DNA of 64,000 bases from Wolfiporia cocos. Its lineage: Eukaryota > Basidiomycota > Agaricomycetes > Polyporales > Phaeolaceae. The notes under the pieces were generated by a model. That model was not told the DNA's origin. It searched no databases and worked only from the letters and a program-made list of their open reading frames with translations. The translations under genes and the position numbers were made by a program. The stretch is taken from contig JACCLO010000009.1 of the NCBI GenBank assembly GCA_029448655.1, positions 2,852,001 to 2,916,000 on the forward strand, written 5' to 3'. Of the stretch, positions 47,074-59,261 are shown in pieces. How positions within the stretch are numbered: position 1 is the first letter of the stretch; the number at the start of each line of letters is the position of its first letter.

Positions 47074-48888
47074 TGACAAGACCACCCATAGCCCACAGAG
47101 CTAACTGGGGTGAGGCGGGTGGAAGAGTGCCAAGTTCAGAATGAAGTCTGAACATAGCGCTCTACCCCCTATATATTAGTGTAGTGTTTATACATATATA
47201 TCCTAGCCGCCGGTAATGGCGATTTTGCCTGTGACATCACCCCCATCTCTAGCGTGTCGTCTCGACACCAAATTCTTATCCTATATTTTCTTGTGTTTTT
47301 GTATGTGCGTAGGTGGGGCTGTACTGCTGGCGTAAGTGTGATCTGTAAAAACCTGTAAAAAAAGTTCTAAGACAGGGGGGGGACTACCGCCGGCCTGTAG
47401 AAGAGTCGTTGCGGCAGGAAATTACCGCTGTGAGAGGTTGTAAGGCGGGGGGGGGGGGGGGGGGAGGGGGGGGGGGGTGTGTTGGTGTCGTTGTAGGGTT
47501 GTAGCGGGAATCTACCGCCTTGGGCCCCTTGTAGGGTTGGGTGCATTAGTGACTGATGAGGTCCCTGTGAGGGTTGGTGTCGTGTTGTGACTTCTGTGTT
47601 CGCCGCTGTAGGTTGTAAGGGTTTTCTTCACCACCTGTAGATTACCTGTAATATATAATTTTTGTATTATGCACCCCCATCTCTAGCGATGCGTCTGTGC
47701 GGCGAGAGGTGAGTTGACGGGGGCGGTAGGGTGGGAAAAAAAGTCGTTGTTGTCAGCCCTCCTTGTCGGCAGGTTTACGCGCGAGCTCCTCACTCGGTAC
47801 GCGTTGTCATTCATCCTTGGTCTGACCTCCTCGGTCGGTCCCCTTCCTCGTTGTCGTACCTCAGGCTTCCCTCAGTCGCCGTCGTGCTATGCCCTTGTCT
47901 CTCGGGCTTTGCTCGTCTTGGGTCGTCAGTTCCTTCCTCCAACCCTACCCCCGGCCTGTTACATCGTCCTCGACGGATCAGGACGCTCCTGGGATGGTGT
48001 TTTGACTGGGGTGGTGGGCAGGTTTCAATTTTCTGTGTATTTTTGTGTAGGTTATGTCCCCCACCGGGGTGGTGAACTGCGAGTGTGTAGTGTAGGTGGG
48101 TGGTGAACGTAGTCGTTAGCCAGGGTTTTCTGCCGGTGAACGAGTGTGAGTGGTGGGGTAGTGTACCCCCATCCAGCGTCGTCTTCGCTGTCACCATGTT
48201 GTTGTAATGGGCCGGGCTTGTCGTGCTGTAAGTGGCCTTGTATGTGGCCAGCATGGAGTTCGTGAGACGGTTTGTGGGTGTGCATAAATGTACGGCCCAA
48301 GGCCTCTTGCGTAGGCGCCGTGGGCGCACCACCCCGTCTCATGTGTATGCCTTTCGGTGTCGTGAGTCCACACGTAGCGGCGTCGACGTTCCGCACTGGT
48401 GGCGGCATAGCGTTCCACGCTGGTGGTGGCGTAGCGTTCCGTGCTGGTGGCAGTGTGTTGTCTTGCTTATGTTGTAGCGAGACGCGCGCCGTCGATGCTT
48501 TGCAGCAAAGGTGGGTGGTGTGTGGGTGTGCCCGGGGCCTGTGAGGGCGGGTCGCGTTGGTGCGCTCCCTTTGCTGACTAAGCAGGGAGCGGGGCGCCGG
48601 TGTATTGATGCACGGCGAGGCGACGTCGGCGTAGTGTGTGTTGGTCACGGCGCGACTGGCGTGTTGTGATGCCAATCGCGTCTGACCGGCGCATCTGTGG
48701 TGTATAGTGGGTTTTTATCAGTGTTATTCTGTTTTGTGTAAGTGGGTACTGCCCGGGGTTGTGCGTTGGGCATGCTGTTGTGTTTCTATAAGCGGGAGTC
48801 TTCCACTGTTGCTCGTCCAACGAGCCGCCTTGTGCGTCAAGGGAAACGCTGTTGTGTCGGCAGGAATCTACCACCATAGGTCGTAGCG

Positions 48889-49271
48889 TGACACAAGCAA
48901 CACTTCAAGCAACTACTCAGGGGAATATTACTCGCGTGAAAGTGTATTCCTGATCTGAGGCTACTCAAGGCGTATAAGGCCAAGACGAGTCTGGGGTGCT
49001 ACCCTGCTCGTCGGCCAGTATATATGCTATTCTACTGTTTGTACATTGTTTGGCAACTGTACAGTTATTATGTAAGCTGATAGTCCGTTCAACTAAGGTA
49101 AACCCTATAATGGGTGTAGGTACACAGCACAGAGTGTCCGGGGGTCTGGCAACACGTGATAGGGTGTCCGGGGTCTTGGCACGTGACTGCATAGGCGCGC
49201 GCTTAGATAAGATAAGGGTTTAGGCTCTAGTCACTAGTTGTTGGCTAGGCAAAAGAAATCGGCTTGTGACA
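48889..49271 (-). mobile_element. Solo LTR of the dUTPase-Gypsy family (LTR-A), 383 bp
   Basis: Inverted relative to the Gypsy element at 34824: it starts TGACACAAGC, ends GGCTTGTGACA and has the target duplication TAGCG (48884-48888 and 49272-49276). It has scattered differences from the LTRs of the full-length copy, so it belongs to an older insertion. It sits inside the TRIM-like LTR-C element. Confidence 0.9.
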
Positions 49272-49382
49272 TAGCGACGAGGGTGCCATGTCAGCGTTGT
49301 ATCCCTGTCATGCAAGAAGGTAACACGGGAGCTTATCTCCGCCGTAGCCTTGGGTTTAGACCAGCAGCCCGGATGGTGGTGG

Positions 49383-49393
49383 ATTCTGAACTT
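49383..49393 (-). promoter_or_regulatory. Putative self-priming primer-binding site of the LTR-C element
   Basis: On the minus strand one T follows the 5' LTR, then AAGTTCAGAAT. This is the exact reverse complement of ATTCTGAACTT in the same LTR (forward 60966-60976; also 47132-47142 in the other LTR), about 30 nt downstream of a TATATA box. It is the same layout as in the LTR-A and LTR-B elements. Confidence 0.7.
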
Positions 49394-50156
49394 ATGACAA
49401 GACTGACACACACACAACCAAAGACACACACCGGGGGAAGGGGGATTGCATGAAAGCGCCTTCCTGGTCCGGGCATCTAAGGCTGAAATGGCCAAGACAA
49501 GTCTGAGGTTCACTCAAGACTGTCTGGCGTTTATATACTCCTACATATGTTTGTACATGTTAGGGTGCCTCGGCGCTGAGGTAATCTACGTGCTACGTGG
49601 TGGCCAGTAAGGCATCGGAGCGCGAGCACTGGTACGGCTAGGGGAGCGCTGGAGGTCCATGGCAACGTAGCGGGATAGGCCCGATCGGTGGTTCTCGTTG
49701 ATCGGGGGTTCACCGGTAATGGCGGGGTTCTATGTCCATGATCGGGGTGTCTGCTGTCCGAGGTTCCCAAGGACTGGTACTGAGGGGAAGGCACGTGGCG
49801 GCCCAGGTTCCCACGTGCTGGTACTAAAGGATGATGTCTGCCGGGACTGTGGACTGGCCAGTACGGGCCGTGCGTGACGTAGGGTGATCGAGCGTGATTG
49901 GCTGCGATCGGTACGTAGAGTCCTGTGACTGCTAGGGTTCTCAGTCGTACAGGTGCTGCCCTGAGGTCGGTGTTCCTCGTAGACTAGGGTAGCTGGGGTT
50001 TAAGGCCTCCCATGGGCCTTAGTCCGTATCGTACATAGTCCGTGCCAGTAATGGGGTGAGTCCTTGGTCGGTAATGACCGGGTTAGCCAGTAATGGCGGT
50101 GATTCGTGGAGACGGGAGGCGTAGGGTTTGGTTGGTTGGGTGGACAGGGTCCTAGC

Positions 50157-51500
50157 CACCTGTACATTACCCAATCGATAGCTAATTAGCTTGGCCTACA
50201 TGTGAGGCGCGCATAGCCAGTTAGCTTACAATTCGCATTCAAGGCGTGCTGCCAGTTTCCTCCTGAGGTAGCCTGAGAAATTACCTTTTATAACAACATG
50301 TACTGTGAGCGCTGCCGACGGGGCGCTGCCGGCTCGGCACAGGATTCCCACGCCCAACGACGCGCGCGCGCCCTTCGGCACCTCGCCGCCGCCGTCGCGC
50401 ACGATGAGCGCGGCTCCTACCTCAATACTCGGCCTTTTCGCACGGTTCTTTCTACGTTACTAGGTTAATAGATAGTCTGAATACGATTATGACAACGATT
50501 TGCGTAATATATGAGGTCTTTGGGGTGGATTGACGGGCGAATCCTTGGATGACGCGGGACGGGCGGCCTGAGGCACGTGCAGCCTGGCGCGCGCCTCTCC
50601 TAGCGGCTGTCAGCACCTAATGAGCCGCGCGCCGCGCGCCCGGGGAAGCGCCCTATCGCGCCTGGGGAAGCGCCCTGCCACCACCGCAGCGCACGATGAG
50701 CACGGGTCCCGCGTCGACGGCAATCATTTCACGCGAATTTTTTTGCTTTCTATAGTTCTCAAACGTTATAGATTCAATTGTAGAAATTAAATTCGAATAG
50801 AACTGATATTTGGGATGGATGGGTGGCCGGTTTGTGGATGACGCGCGCCCTGGAGCACGTGCACCGCTCGGTGCCTGCGCCCTCCAGTGGCTGTTGGCGC
50901 CTAGTGATCGGCGCAGATGGCGCGCGTCTATCTTATCGGCTCAAGATGGCTCAGCAAACCTTCGTATGCCGAGTGTTCTCTTGCTCACCTTAGCTTTCCG
51001 ATGGCTCTAATGATCAAATCCAAGCTGTCATCGAATCTGGTGTCCTCTGACACCAGCTATCTCTTCAGGTGCGTTTTCTAACTCAGCTTACCATATCTTA
51101 TCTAACGGGCGCTCCGTCCGATCTCCCATCCATCCCTTGACCTCAGTACAAACACCAGCACTCCTAGTACGCCCAACTGGCGTGCTCTCTACGCGTCTTC
51201 GAAGACAGCGATTATTACCTACCACAGTCCTACGTCGACCGCAAGTTCAAGTTCAAGTGCGTATTTTAATTCAGCTTACCATATCTTATCTAACGGGCGC
51301 TCTGCTCGATCTCCGATGCATCCCTTCACCTCAGTACAAACACCAGCACTCCTAGCGAATCTAGGCTACCTCTCCGATGGCTCTAATGATAAAATCCAAG
51401 CTGTCATCGAATCTGGTGTCCTCTGACACCAGCTATCTCTTCAGGTGCGTTTTCTAACTCAGCTTACCATATCTTATCTAACGGGCGCTCCGTCCGATCT
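50157..51500 (+). repeat. KDZ left terminal inverted repeat
   Basis: About 1.34 kb, pairing with 59262-60597 with few mismatches. Its inner third contains three copies of a unit with ACCATATCTTATCTAACGG (starting about 51090, 51278 and 51465), spaced near 188 bp, and pieces of transposase coding sequence at 51168-51242. Confidence 0.85.
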
Positions 51501-51796
51501 CTCATTCAACGCTAAGTCGACATCGCCTCATAGTTATGAATATTCGACCTATGCGATGTTTATACGTGCAACGTCCCAATGATTTGTATTGAATTCCAGG
51601 TGCTACATTATATACAAGCCTCAGAGCATGGATGCGCGGGCGACTAAGTCCGCGCTGGAGGCGTATTCTCCTCACCATTCACAACCCTCTTAGATCGAGT
51701 CTTCCGCGTTTTCTTAGACGATTTAATACCATCCGATGTAGTAGTTGTGTGAATGAAATTCGTGAATGGAGGGTTATTGCTCTGCCGTTTACGCCC
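51501..51796. other. KDZ interior next to the left inverted repeat
   Basis: About 300 bp that I cannot assign, downstream of the HMG-like gene; probably its 3' untranslated region. Confidence 0.4.
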
Positions 51797-53470
51797 TCAG
51801 ACTTGTTTGACGGCCGGGATAGAATGCTGAGTCACCGGAGATGATACCACGCTATCCAGAACTGGGGGAGGTGAGTACTGAACTTGGGAGAACGTGGACG
51901 AAGGGTGCTCCTGCACCATGGACACGGGCGGCGGCACGGCAGCTGGCATGAGCGCAGGCAGAGTGCTTGCGAGCTGCACTGGACCCGATTGATGTTGTCC
52001 GGGCGAAGATAGCGCAAGCAGGACGGGATCGATCGGGATAGGTTCGGATGGCACGATGGAAGTCGGATTCTCCAGAGGCATGTGCTGCGAGGGTCCCTGG
52101 GGCGGTATGAGCTGCGGCGGCGGCGGCGTTGCGGAATCGTGCGTCGGCGGCGTTGTGAAGGCATGGGTCGGCGGCGGTAAGCAGGAATTAGTGGGATCAC
52201 CACTACTTGAAGCTGCATTCTGATTTTCTGGTGACGATACCTGGTACCGGGCACCCTCCCAGCGCTTGAACTCGTCAGGGTCCATCAATCGAAAATAAGT
52301 AGTACCGCTCTCGAATGCGCGATATAAAACCTGTAGCTCGTTCCTGGAGCCAACGTCGCTAGGGCTGCAGAACTTCTGCAATGGCCAGTTAACGTATATC
52401 ACGCCATATTTTGCGGTTATCATCTCGTCGAAGTTGGGATAGAACATGCGCTTGATCTTTGTCTTTGCAACTTCATCTATAACCACATTAATAAAGGCCT
52501 TGTTCTACCATATTGTACTCACTGAGCTTTCGTAAGATAATCTCTGCAGTCTTCTTCTTAAGTTCACTGACTCCTTGGACATGGCTATCGACAGCTCCTG
52601 TCCCACATAATAATGAGATTACAGTTAGACTCTGAAGGCATCGGGCTGCTTACCTTGCACACCAGATATGAGATACGCTTCCATGCGCAGGCCAATATCG
52701 GCCACCGGCAACTTGAGTGTATTCTCGAAAAATTCCTTGACCCGGTTGCTTGTGACGTACTGAAACGGCTGATTGTACATATCCAAATTCTCGCACGTGG
52801 CAATGAGGACGCATTCGATGCCCGTGCGCTGATGTAGCGTTTCGAGCTATTGATATCAGTCCCTAGACGAGACCCCGGGGAGATATAATGCACGTACCTC
52901 GCCCTTAAGCTTGCTCAACGTGTTGCGGCCGTCGTTGAATACGTGAACGGGAAGGTGGTGCTTTGCGACTGCCTTCGCCTCACGTATCTCCTCCAGTTGA
53001 CCTGCGGTGCTTTCCGTGGCGGCCGCACGCTCATCGGCACTCATTTGCTTCCACCGAGCAGAAATCTCCCCGGTAAGTTCGGACGATTTTTTGCGAGGTA
53101 CGTCATCCGGGAGTTCTAAACAGTATGAATATTTAACTTAGCATGACACCAAAAAAATGAACGCACACATACCTGCGTTGATGCGACGGATCTCCTGACT
53201 AAGGAACACGTTCCATCGGCTCACCTTCCTTTTGTTGGAGCGTAGGCGTGAGGACTGCATTAAAAGCTGATAGTGTTCTAGCGCCGTCTTGAAGGCCTGG
53301 TTTCTTAGCGCTCGAGCAGCCTTCTGTCTCGCTAAGTCTTCCGCCGTTTTCCCGATAATCTTGCGTCGAGCTCGATATCTATGGGAGACCCGATCTTTGT
53401 CAGACTTCCGACTAAATCTTTGAAGAGTGGCGTCCTGGAGACCGACAAGGTCGGGGGCATAGCGAGCCAT
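51797..53470 (-). CDS. HMG-box-like protein carried by the KDZ transposon
   Basis: It starts MARYAPDLVGLQDATLQRF (53470) and ends at the TGA 51799-51797. A basic N-terminus is followed by RWNVFLSQEIRRINAG, an intron, then SSELTGEISARWKQMSADER, which together look like an HMG-box-type domain (W-N-x-F ... W-K-x-M). Next come a segment with IECVLIATCENLDMY and AYLISGVQG, then a segment VIDEVAKTKIKRMFYPNFDE, and a Pro/Ser/Gln-rich tail. A DNA-binding role is inferred from the HMG-like part only. There are several introns; the internal exon joints are approximate. It is the last of three co-oriented genes in the transposon. Confidence 0.65.
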
Positions 53471-53896
53471 AGCGGCCTACGAGGCCCGAGAACGTGAGAG
53501 CGCGAGATTTGATTTTGAATGATGAGGAAGCAGAACGTGGGCGAGAAGTCAAGAAGTCGAGAAGTCGAGAAGTCAAGAAGCGAAGATGAGAAGAATTTTC
53601 TTCGCGCACACGTGATGGTCCCAGTGTTCAGCCACACTCTTAGCCACAGTCTGTACAGACTGTGGCATTCATTCGATGGAGGAACAAGGACAGCAGATGC
53701 TCTATTGTGGAGTCCTTTCCGAGCAGTGGCGCACGGTTACTAATCTGGTTTGCGAGTGCAGCGCGGACGTGCTGGGAGTTGTCTTGGCAGAGGTTGCGGA
53801 CGCATGGGACAATGCGTGCCAGGATAACTTCCTTCTCTAGCAGCTTAGCGGACCCAACAATTACGGTGTTCTATTGCGACTGGGTTGCAAGACTAA

Positions 53897-55213
53897 CTAT
53901 AGATTTCCGAGCTCGTAAATGTAGTAAAGGAAGTCCATCTCAGAGATGTTGGCACCGTATGGTGCCAACGTCGACGTGAACTCCTCGCGAGAATTGGAGT
54001 AGGTGATAGCCTGAACGATTCTCAGGCGTGTCTCCGTATCGTACCCGTGAGTCTCTATGTAATAGTCAGTAAGCAGTCTGAGCGACGCAATAGGAATATC
54101 GCGCAGAGCTGGGCGCTGCCCTGTGTGAACACGGGTGACTTCGCGAAACCCTCGTTCGACGTAGTGCACCCACTCTGCGGGCTGTAGAAGTTGCTCGGCC
54201 CCCCTATCTGTACTGCGCGGCGGCGGGGGAAGGAAGTGCTGGGTGTAGGGTCGTATCATGTCCTGCTCGCACGTACGAATGGGGAGATGAGGGGCCGCGG
54301 GCGCATGGACGACCGCGGGACGAGACGTTGCGTGCGCGTGTGTGTTGACAGTCGTGTTGCGAGGCATTGCGTGAACAGGAAGATGGCGAACATATGCTGC
54401 TTGCGATTCGGCACGACCTTGGGGACGCTGGCGAGCCGTCCCGGAGCTCTGGGACACGCTTTCCCCGAGAGATAATCCTGTGATTGTTAACAATGTAATC
54501 ATGTGGCTTGGAACACACATACATCAAGGTATACACACCTGACATCTGGGACATCACGTTGTCTAACCCTTCTGTTGCAGCTTCTAGACATGTCATAAAT
54601 TCATAAGTCTGCAACACAACCTGCTAACGACGCACCATCCACGTTCTCCGAAATATCGGTAACGTTTCCTCCTACGTTAAGCGACTCTGCACCTTTGTAG
54701 CAGTAATATTTGATCGCGTCGGCAAGCGTTTTGAAAGATTTGTGTTGCTGGCCAGAGAAGCCATGGGTAAGGGGGTAGACTTGATCCCTGATGGTCGATA
54801 GGTTCAAGAATATATTGCATGCAATATAATGTCTTACCACTTGAAGAATATACCAGTTTTGCGTCCATATAAAACTACATGAAAACTCTTGACGTCGAGA
54901 AGACCTTCGATGATGCCGAGTGCCCGGGAGTCATGCAAATTCTCGACGATCTGCGTAACGATATGCGCCGGAGGATCATCGGTCATCGCGGATTTGAAGT
55001 GCTTCTCTTGAATATGGTAGAGCTTCTCCGCTTCTGTTTGATTGTTGCAATGAATGACGATCGGAAACGGATAGGGCCAGTGCTTCTCAGCAAGTCCTCG
55101 TGGGCTGTCGAGCAAACGTCAACCTTCACGCCATTTGCCATAATAATATGCACTTACCGGACGTCGTAAATTCCAGGTTGGGAGCCTCCAAGAACTACAC
55201 AAGGGCCAGACAT
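53897..55213 (-). CDS. Viroplasmin/RNase H1-N-like protein carried by the KDZ transposon
   Basis: It starts MSGPCVVLGGSQPGIYDVR (55213) and after an intron continues RGLAEKHWPYPFPIVIHCN. A second repeat, SFHVVLYGRKTGIFFKW, is joined by splicing to YPLTHGFSGQQHKSFKTLAD. The pattern Y-V-V-x2-G-R-x2-G-I-F ... V-x-G-F-S-G-x2-H-K-S-F is that of the caulimovirus viroplasmin / RNase H1 N-terminal hybrid-binding domain. The C-terminal part is Pro/Ala-rich and ends FLYYIYELGNL (TAG 53899-53897). No RNase H catalytic domain follows, so it would bind nucleic acid rather than cut it (inference). A 74-bp perfect inverted repeat lies just upstream of its start. Confidence 0.65.
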
Positions 55214-55255
55214 GTTGAGTAACAGCAATAGTGAGTGTGACTGAAATGAGACGTG

Positions 55256-55409
55256 AGGCGAGCGAGATGGTAGTGGGGAGTGGACGCTGATCGAGCTGAG
55301 ACGCGACTCGCGACTCGCGACTCATGCTCAGTGGAGAGCATGAGTCGCGAGTCGCGAGTCGCGTCTCAGCTCGATCAGCGTCCACTCCCCACTACCATCT
55401 CGCTCGCCT
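55256..55409. repeat. Perfect inverted repeat, 74-bp arms, 6-bp loop
   Basis: The left arm 55256-55329 starts AGGCGAGCGAGATGG and the right arm 55336-55409 is its exact reverse complement; the loop is AGTGGA. Within each arm GACTCGC occurs in tandem. It lies in the 386-bp space between the KDZ transposase stop and the viroplasmin-like start, so it may act in the promoter or the transcript, for example as a terminator or hairpin. Confidence 0.9.
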
Positions 55410-55598
55410 GCTGCGTCCCTTTTGGCCACATGCAAAATTGGATGCTATTTGAGCTTGTTCTATGTCTGAACACATAAGATGACAATTTATTAGCTTAGAA
55501 AATGAATAACACAAGTTCTCGTGAGTTGATTGAATGCAGCAATGCAATATGTGAGAAGCAGCCGCCTCACCACTAATTCAAGGATTGTTTGAGTGCAA

Positions 55599-58500
55599 CT
55601 ACATGGCAAGGTTACATACAAAATCCACTAGTGCATCCACTTCCGCTTCTCCCTCGTCGTCTTCGTCTCCCTCGTCATCTGAAATTCTTGTCTCTACACT
55701 AACCTCGCCCTCTGCCCTGCTTCCGCCTGTCTCTACTCGAGTAGCGATCCTGCCCACTCGCGCTGCACTCTCTGCCACTTTATCTGTCTGCGCGAGCAAT
55801 ACACCACCAATCGCCGCATCCCCTTTACGAGCACCAGGGCTCGGCGTGCCGGTGAAGCCCTTTAACGCGTATAACTGTTGAAGTCGCTTGAGATGGCGTG
55901 CGTTGATATTGCGACGGCGTTCGCAGTATTCAGCAACCGCGCCATAAATTTGAGAGCCTTCGGACTTCAAGTGGTTCAATATCCTCGTAAAATGCGCGTC
56001 TTCGTCGCAAATAGACGTATGTAATCGACGCGCCTCAATATTGCAACGCGTTAATTCCTCGCGAGCGCGATCGAGCCTACGAGCCTGTCTCATTGTTTCT
56101 CGGATAGCGGGTCTTGTCCAGGGCTTGTCACGAACGTCATTTCGAGTGTCCTGTAGTAAATGGAATTCATCAAGGAAGCTATAGTGAGATACCTGCTCCC
56201 AATCCACTGTAGGCATCGGTGGATCCAAGCTGAGGGCCGCTCTATTGTATACTTTGACAGCATTCCGAATTGCCTTAGAACGAGCTTGTAAAGACTTGGC
56301 GATATGAGTGCGGACGCGATATCCTGCACAACCGCGTCAGATAAGTGGCGATGTTGAACAGCTAAATACTCACCCGATCGCGCGATATTCATCTTGTGCA
56401 ACTCGAACAGACGTTGTATGACAAGGCGGTGAAGGTTTTCTAATGCGCGGTGATACTGTCGTGTTGCCATATACTTCAATGTTTCCGTATACTCATAATC
56501 TGTGACCTCCCATCGCTTGGCAATACCCAACTGCGCCTCCATCTCTGTGACCTCACGCGTGAGCGTCGCTTGGCGTTCGCGTAGATATTTGCGCCTGGTC
56601 TCGAGTTTCCGGGTACGCGATGTATCAGCATTGTAATCGACCGCACTTGTTGTAGGCGGGGCAAAACGAATTTCTGCGGGCGCGGTACGATAGAATTGGG
56701 TCGATACGCCCTCAAGCTCCGCGGTTGTCGCACGTAACTCTTGTAACGCCTCGACGTACGCTATCGCGTGAACATGTTCGGCGGACTCGCTCCCGAGCTG
56801 CTGAAAGTATGCGCGTTCTTCTTCGTGCCAGGCATCAATTTCATTTCGAGTGATTTTGAGTGACCTCATGGCTTCATCCAGTGCAAGGGATTCGGATTCT
56901 ATCATGTCCAAGGCCTGCTTATAGTTATTGAGGATCATTGTAGACAGGTTTGTGTACTTCTCATCATCCCATTGTCGGAAATAAGTGTCGATAAGGAGGC
57001 GGCGCCGATATGCTGACGCATGACGCGTAATCGACGCGAGACTGTTGGAAGAGCTGAATATACGTTCGAGGGTCTCCAAATCCTCTATCCCGGCGCCCTC
57101 AATTACATTGGGGTGGTTTCGCGTCTGGCATGGATAACAGTGAGTATATCCATGGAATGCATTTACACAGCATCGGCATCCGTTGGATTGCCATCGCGAC
57201 CCCAGTGAGCTGCGCCTGATCGTGCCCTCAAATTCGCATCCTATGTCGTATCCGACAAGAACGCGGTCTCCGAATACTTCAAGTACCTTGGAGATTGTAG
57301 AGAGGGGATACTTGGCACTGATAAAATGTCAGAAAGTAGACAGAAAATAAAATAGTACTTACAGTTCGCCACTTTGTATCATATCAGTAATCCACAGTAT
57401 AAAACCGTGCCGACAGGCACTGGCAAAAATTCCACACTCATCAAAAATGCCCCACATTCTCTTTTTTTCATCGGACGCTGCCGCCTTCCAATTCTTGGTA
57501 CAAGGTTCATATGCTGACCCATCCGCCGCGCCGTCGGTCGGATCACCCTCGCCGCCCTGAGCGACGTCATCCTCGTCTTCGCTATCATTTTCTGATGGGT
57601 TGTTTCGCGGCTGCCTACGGGATTGGACCTCGTCCGCGAAGCGGTCGACGTAGGACTGTGGTAGGTAATAATCGCTGTCTTCGAAGACGCGTACATCGCC
57701 CCGCATACGTCCGTTGATGGTAGCCAGACGTTTCAAAGAATTGTTGCCGTCCATACAGATGAGCCGCTTCCATTTCATGGGTGGCTCGCCATCAAGCTAA
57801 AGTTAATTAGTATGCGAATAGACAGATCGGCAACAACGTACCTCATATCCGCAAGCCGGACACGCGTAGAGAGCACGCCAGTTGGGCGTATTGCGTCCTA
57901 ATGCAGCTAGAACCTGCTTGTCTACTATACGCCGCATGCGCAGATATATGTCAAACGCGTCTGAAATGGCGGTCCTCAATTCTTGTCTGTATGGAGTCTG
58001 AACATAGAGTGAGTAACCGACAGTTCTGAACTGATTCTCTCCTACCTTGTACAAATAGCAGATCACTTTACAGACAGATTCAATACTAAGAGAGGCTTTG
58101 AAAAGTCTCAGAGAAAACATAAGCTCCAGAGTCCTTAATGATATCGCCAGCGAGGGATTAATCGGGGTCGTGCCGAGGTACCCATACATGACGATTGCCT
58201 CCGCAACAGAGCGCGCCTCAGGAGGGCGCCGGATATGGACGGACGTTTCTAAAGAGTATATATCGAAAACGTTGATCTCGAAGTCATAACGCGAAGGTAG
58301 CAGATCGGCATTCGGTCTGCAATCGGAATACCGCCAGTCGACGTACGCCTCCGTGATCTCCGGGAGTACAAGCCGCCAATTTTCGTCCATGTTTTGCGTG
58401 CGCTGACGCCAAGTACGCCCATCGTTCCTCTTCCTCAGCTTGTACAGCCTGCTAAGATTAGTTGAAGGATGAGTCAAGCACTTTGCTACGCACCGCGATC

Positions 58501-58887
58501 CTGCAATGTCCCGTAGCGCATACATGAAGTCCGCATTATTTCTAACCTCGCCTGGAAGGGTCTCCCACTCCTCATCATCCTGCAAAGCGTCGCCCATCCA
58601 ATCATGAATTGATGTCGTGTCGTCGATATCCATTGGCTGATTGTCGCCACACATTTCAGCGAGCGCCTTGCGCGATTGGGGACCAAGTGCTGATGCAGAC
58701 GTAAAATCGCGAAATACAGAAGAAATATGTATTACGCACCGGAAAGACACATCTCGTAACGCTCTCTAACTCTTTTCCTCTCCTTGAATAGTTCGCGCTG
58801 GTTCATGACCTTACTTACTGAGGACTTGCCTATGCCTTGCCCACAAGACACCGTAGCCTTACGAGAGAGCCCCCTGCGATTGCTCAT
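55599..58887 (-). CDS. KDZ-superfamily transposase
   Basis: It starts MSNRRGLSRKATVSCGQG (58887) and ends DALVDFVCNLAM at the TAG 55601-55599. Catalytic RNase H-like signatures: LICMDGNNSLKRL (first Asp, about 57.74 kb), then after an acidic insert DECGIFASACRHGFILWIT; VLVGYDIGCEFEGTI (second Asp, about 57.26 kb); CRCCVNAFHGYTHCHACQ and VIEGAGIEDLETLERIFSS (Glu, about 57.1 kb). A cysteine pair precedes the first motif (LYACPACGYE), as in KDZ proteins. A long helical C-terminal region (56.98-55.6 kb) follows. There are about seven short introns. KDZ transposases are hugely expanded in Agaricomycetes, where some are linked to TET/JBP genes; no TET/JBP gene is seen here. Confidence 0.9.
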
Positions 58888-59261
58888 GGAGATATATACA
58901 GCAAGTAGTATTTAGAAGGAAAGCAGGAACAGAGAAAGCCCTCAGAAGCAGCGCGCACGCTCAGGCTTAGGGAAGACGAGCACTTCGCACAATGTATTAT
59001 TACAGCACGTGATGGATAACGGAGATCAAAGACCTGGCGCTCCGAAAAGAAACGAAGCGCAAGAGATCAATCGATCACGATCGGCGAGAAGTCAGGAATG
59101 TAGAGAACAATCAGTACAGCGAAAGAGACAAACTCGTCTTAGACAGATAGCGAATTCGATAGCAGCTTGGATTTTATCATTAGAGCCATCGGAGAGGTAG
59201 CCTAGATTCGCTAGGAGTGCTGGTGTTTGTACTGAGGTCGAGGGATGCATCGGAGATCGAG
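58888..59261. promoter_or_regulatory. KDZ transposase upstream region
   Basis: About 370 bp between the transposase start and the right inverted repeat. It should hold the transposase promoter. TATATA at 58893-58898 lies too close to the start codon to be certain as a core promoter. Confidence 0.4.

Noticed and set aside
46823..47155. Minus-strand frame containing SGLDQHGIVPGCASVFGDS
   Set aside because: It is antisense to the kinase fragment 46941-47073 and runs into the 163-bp LTR; the plus-strand reading joins the kinase motif exactly.
47448..47478. Poly-G tract as a regulatory quadruplex
   Set aside because: It may form G-quadruplex structure, but it is an error-prone homopolymer in a decayed element and nothing ties it to regulation.
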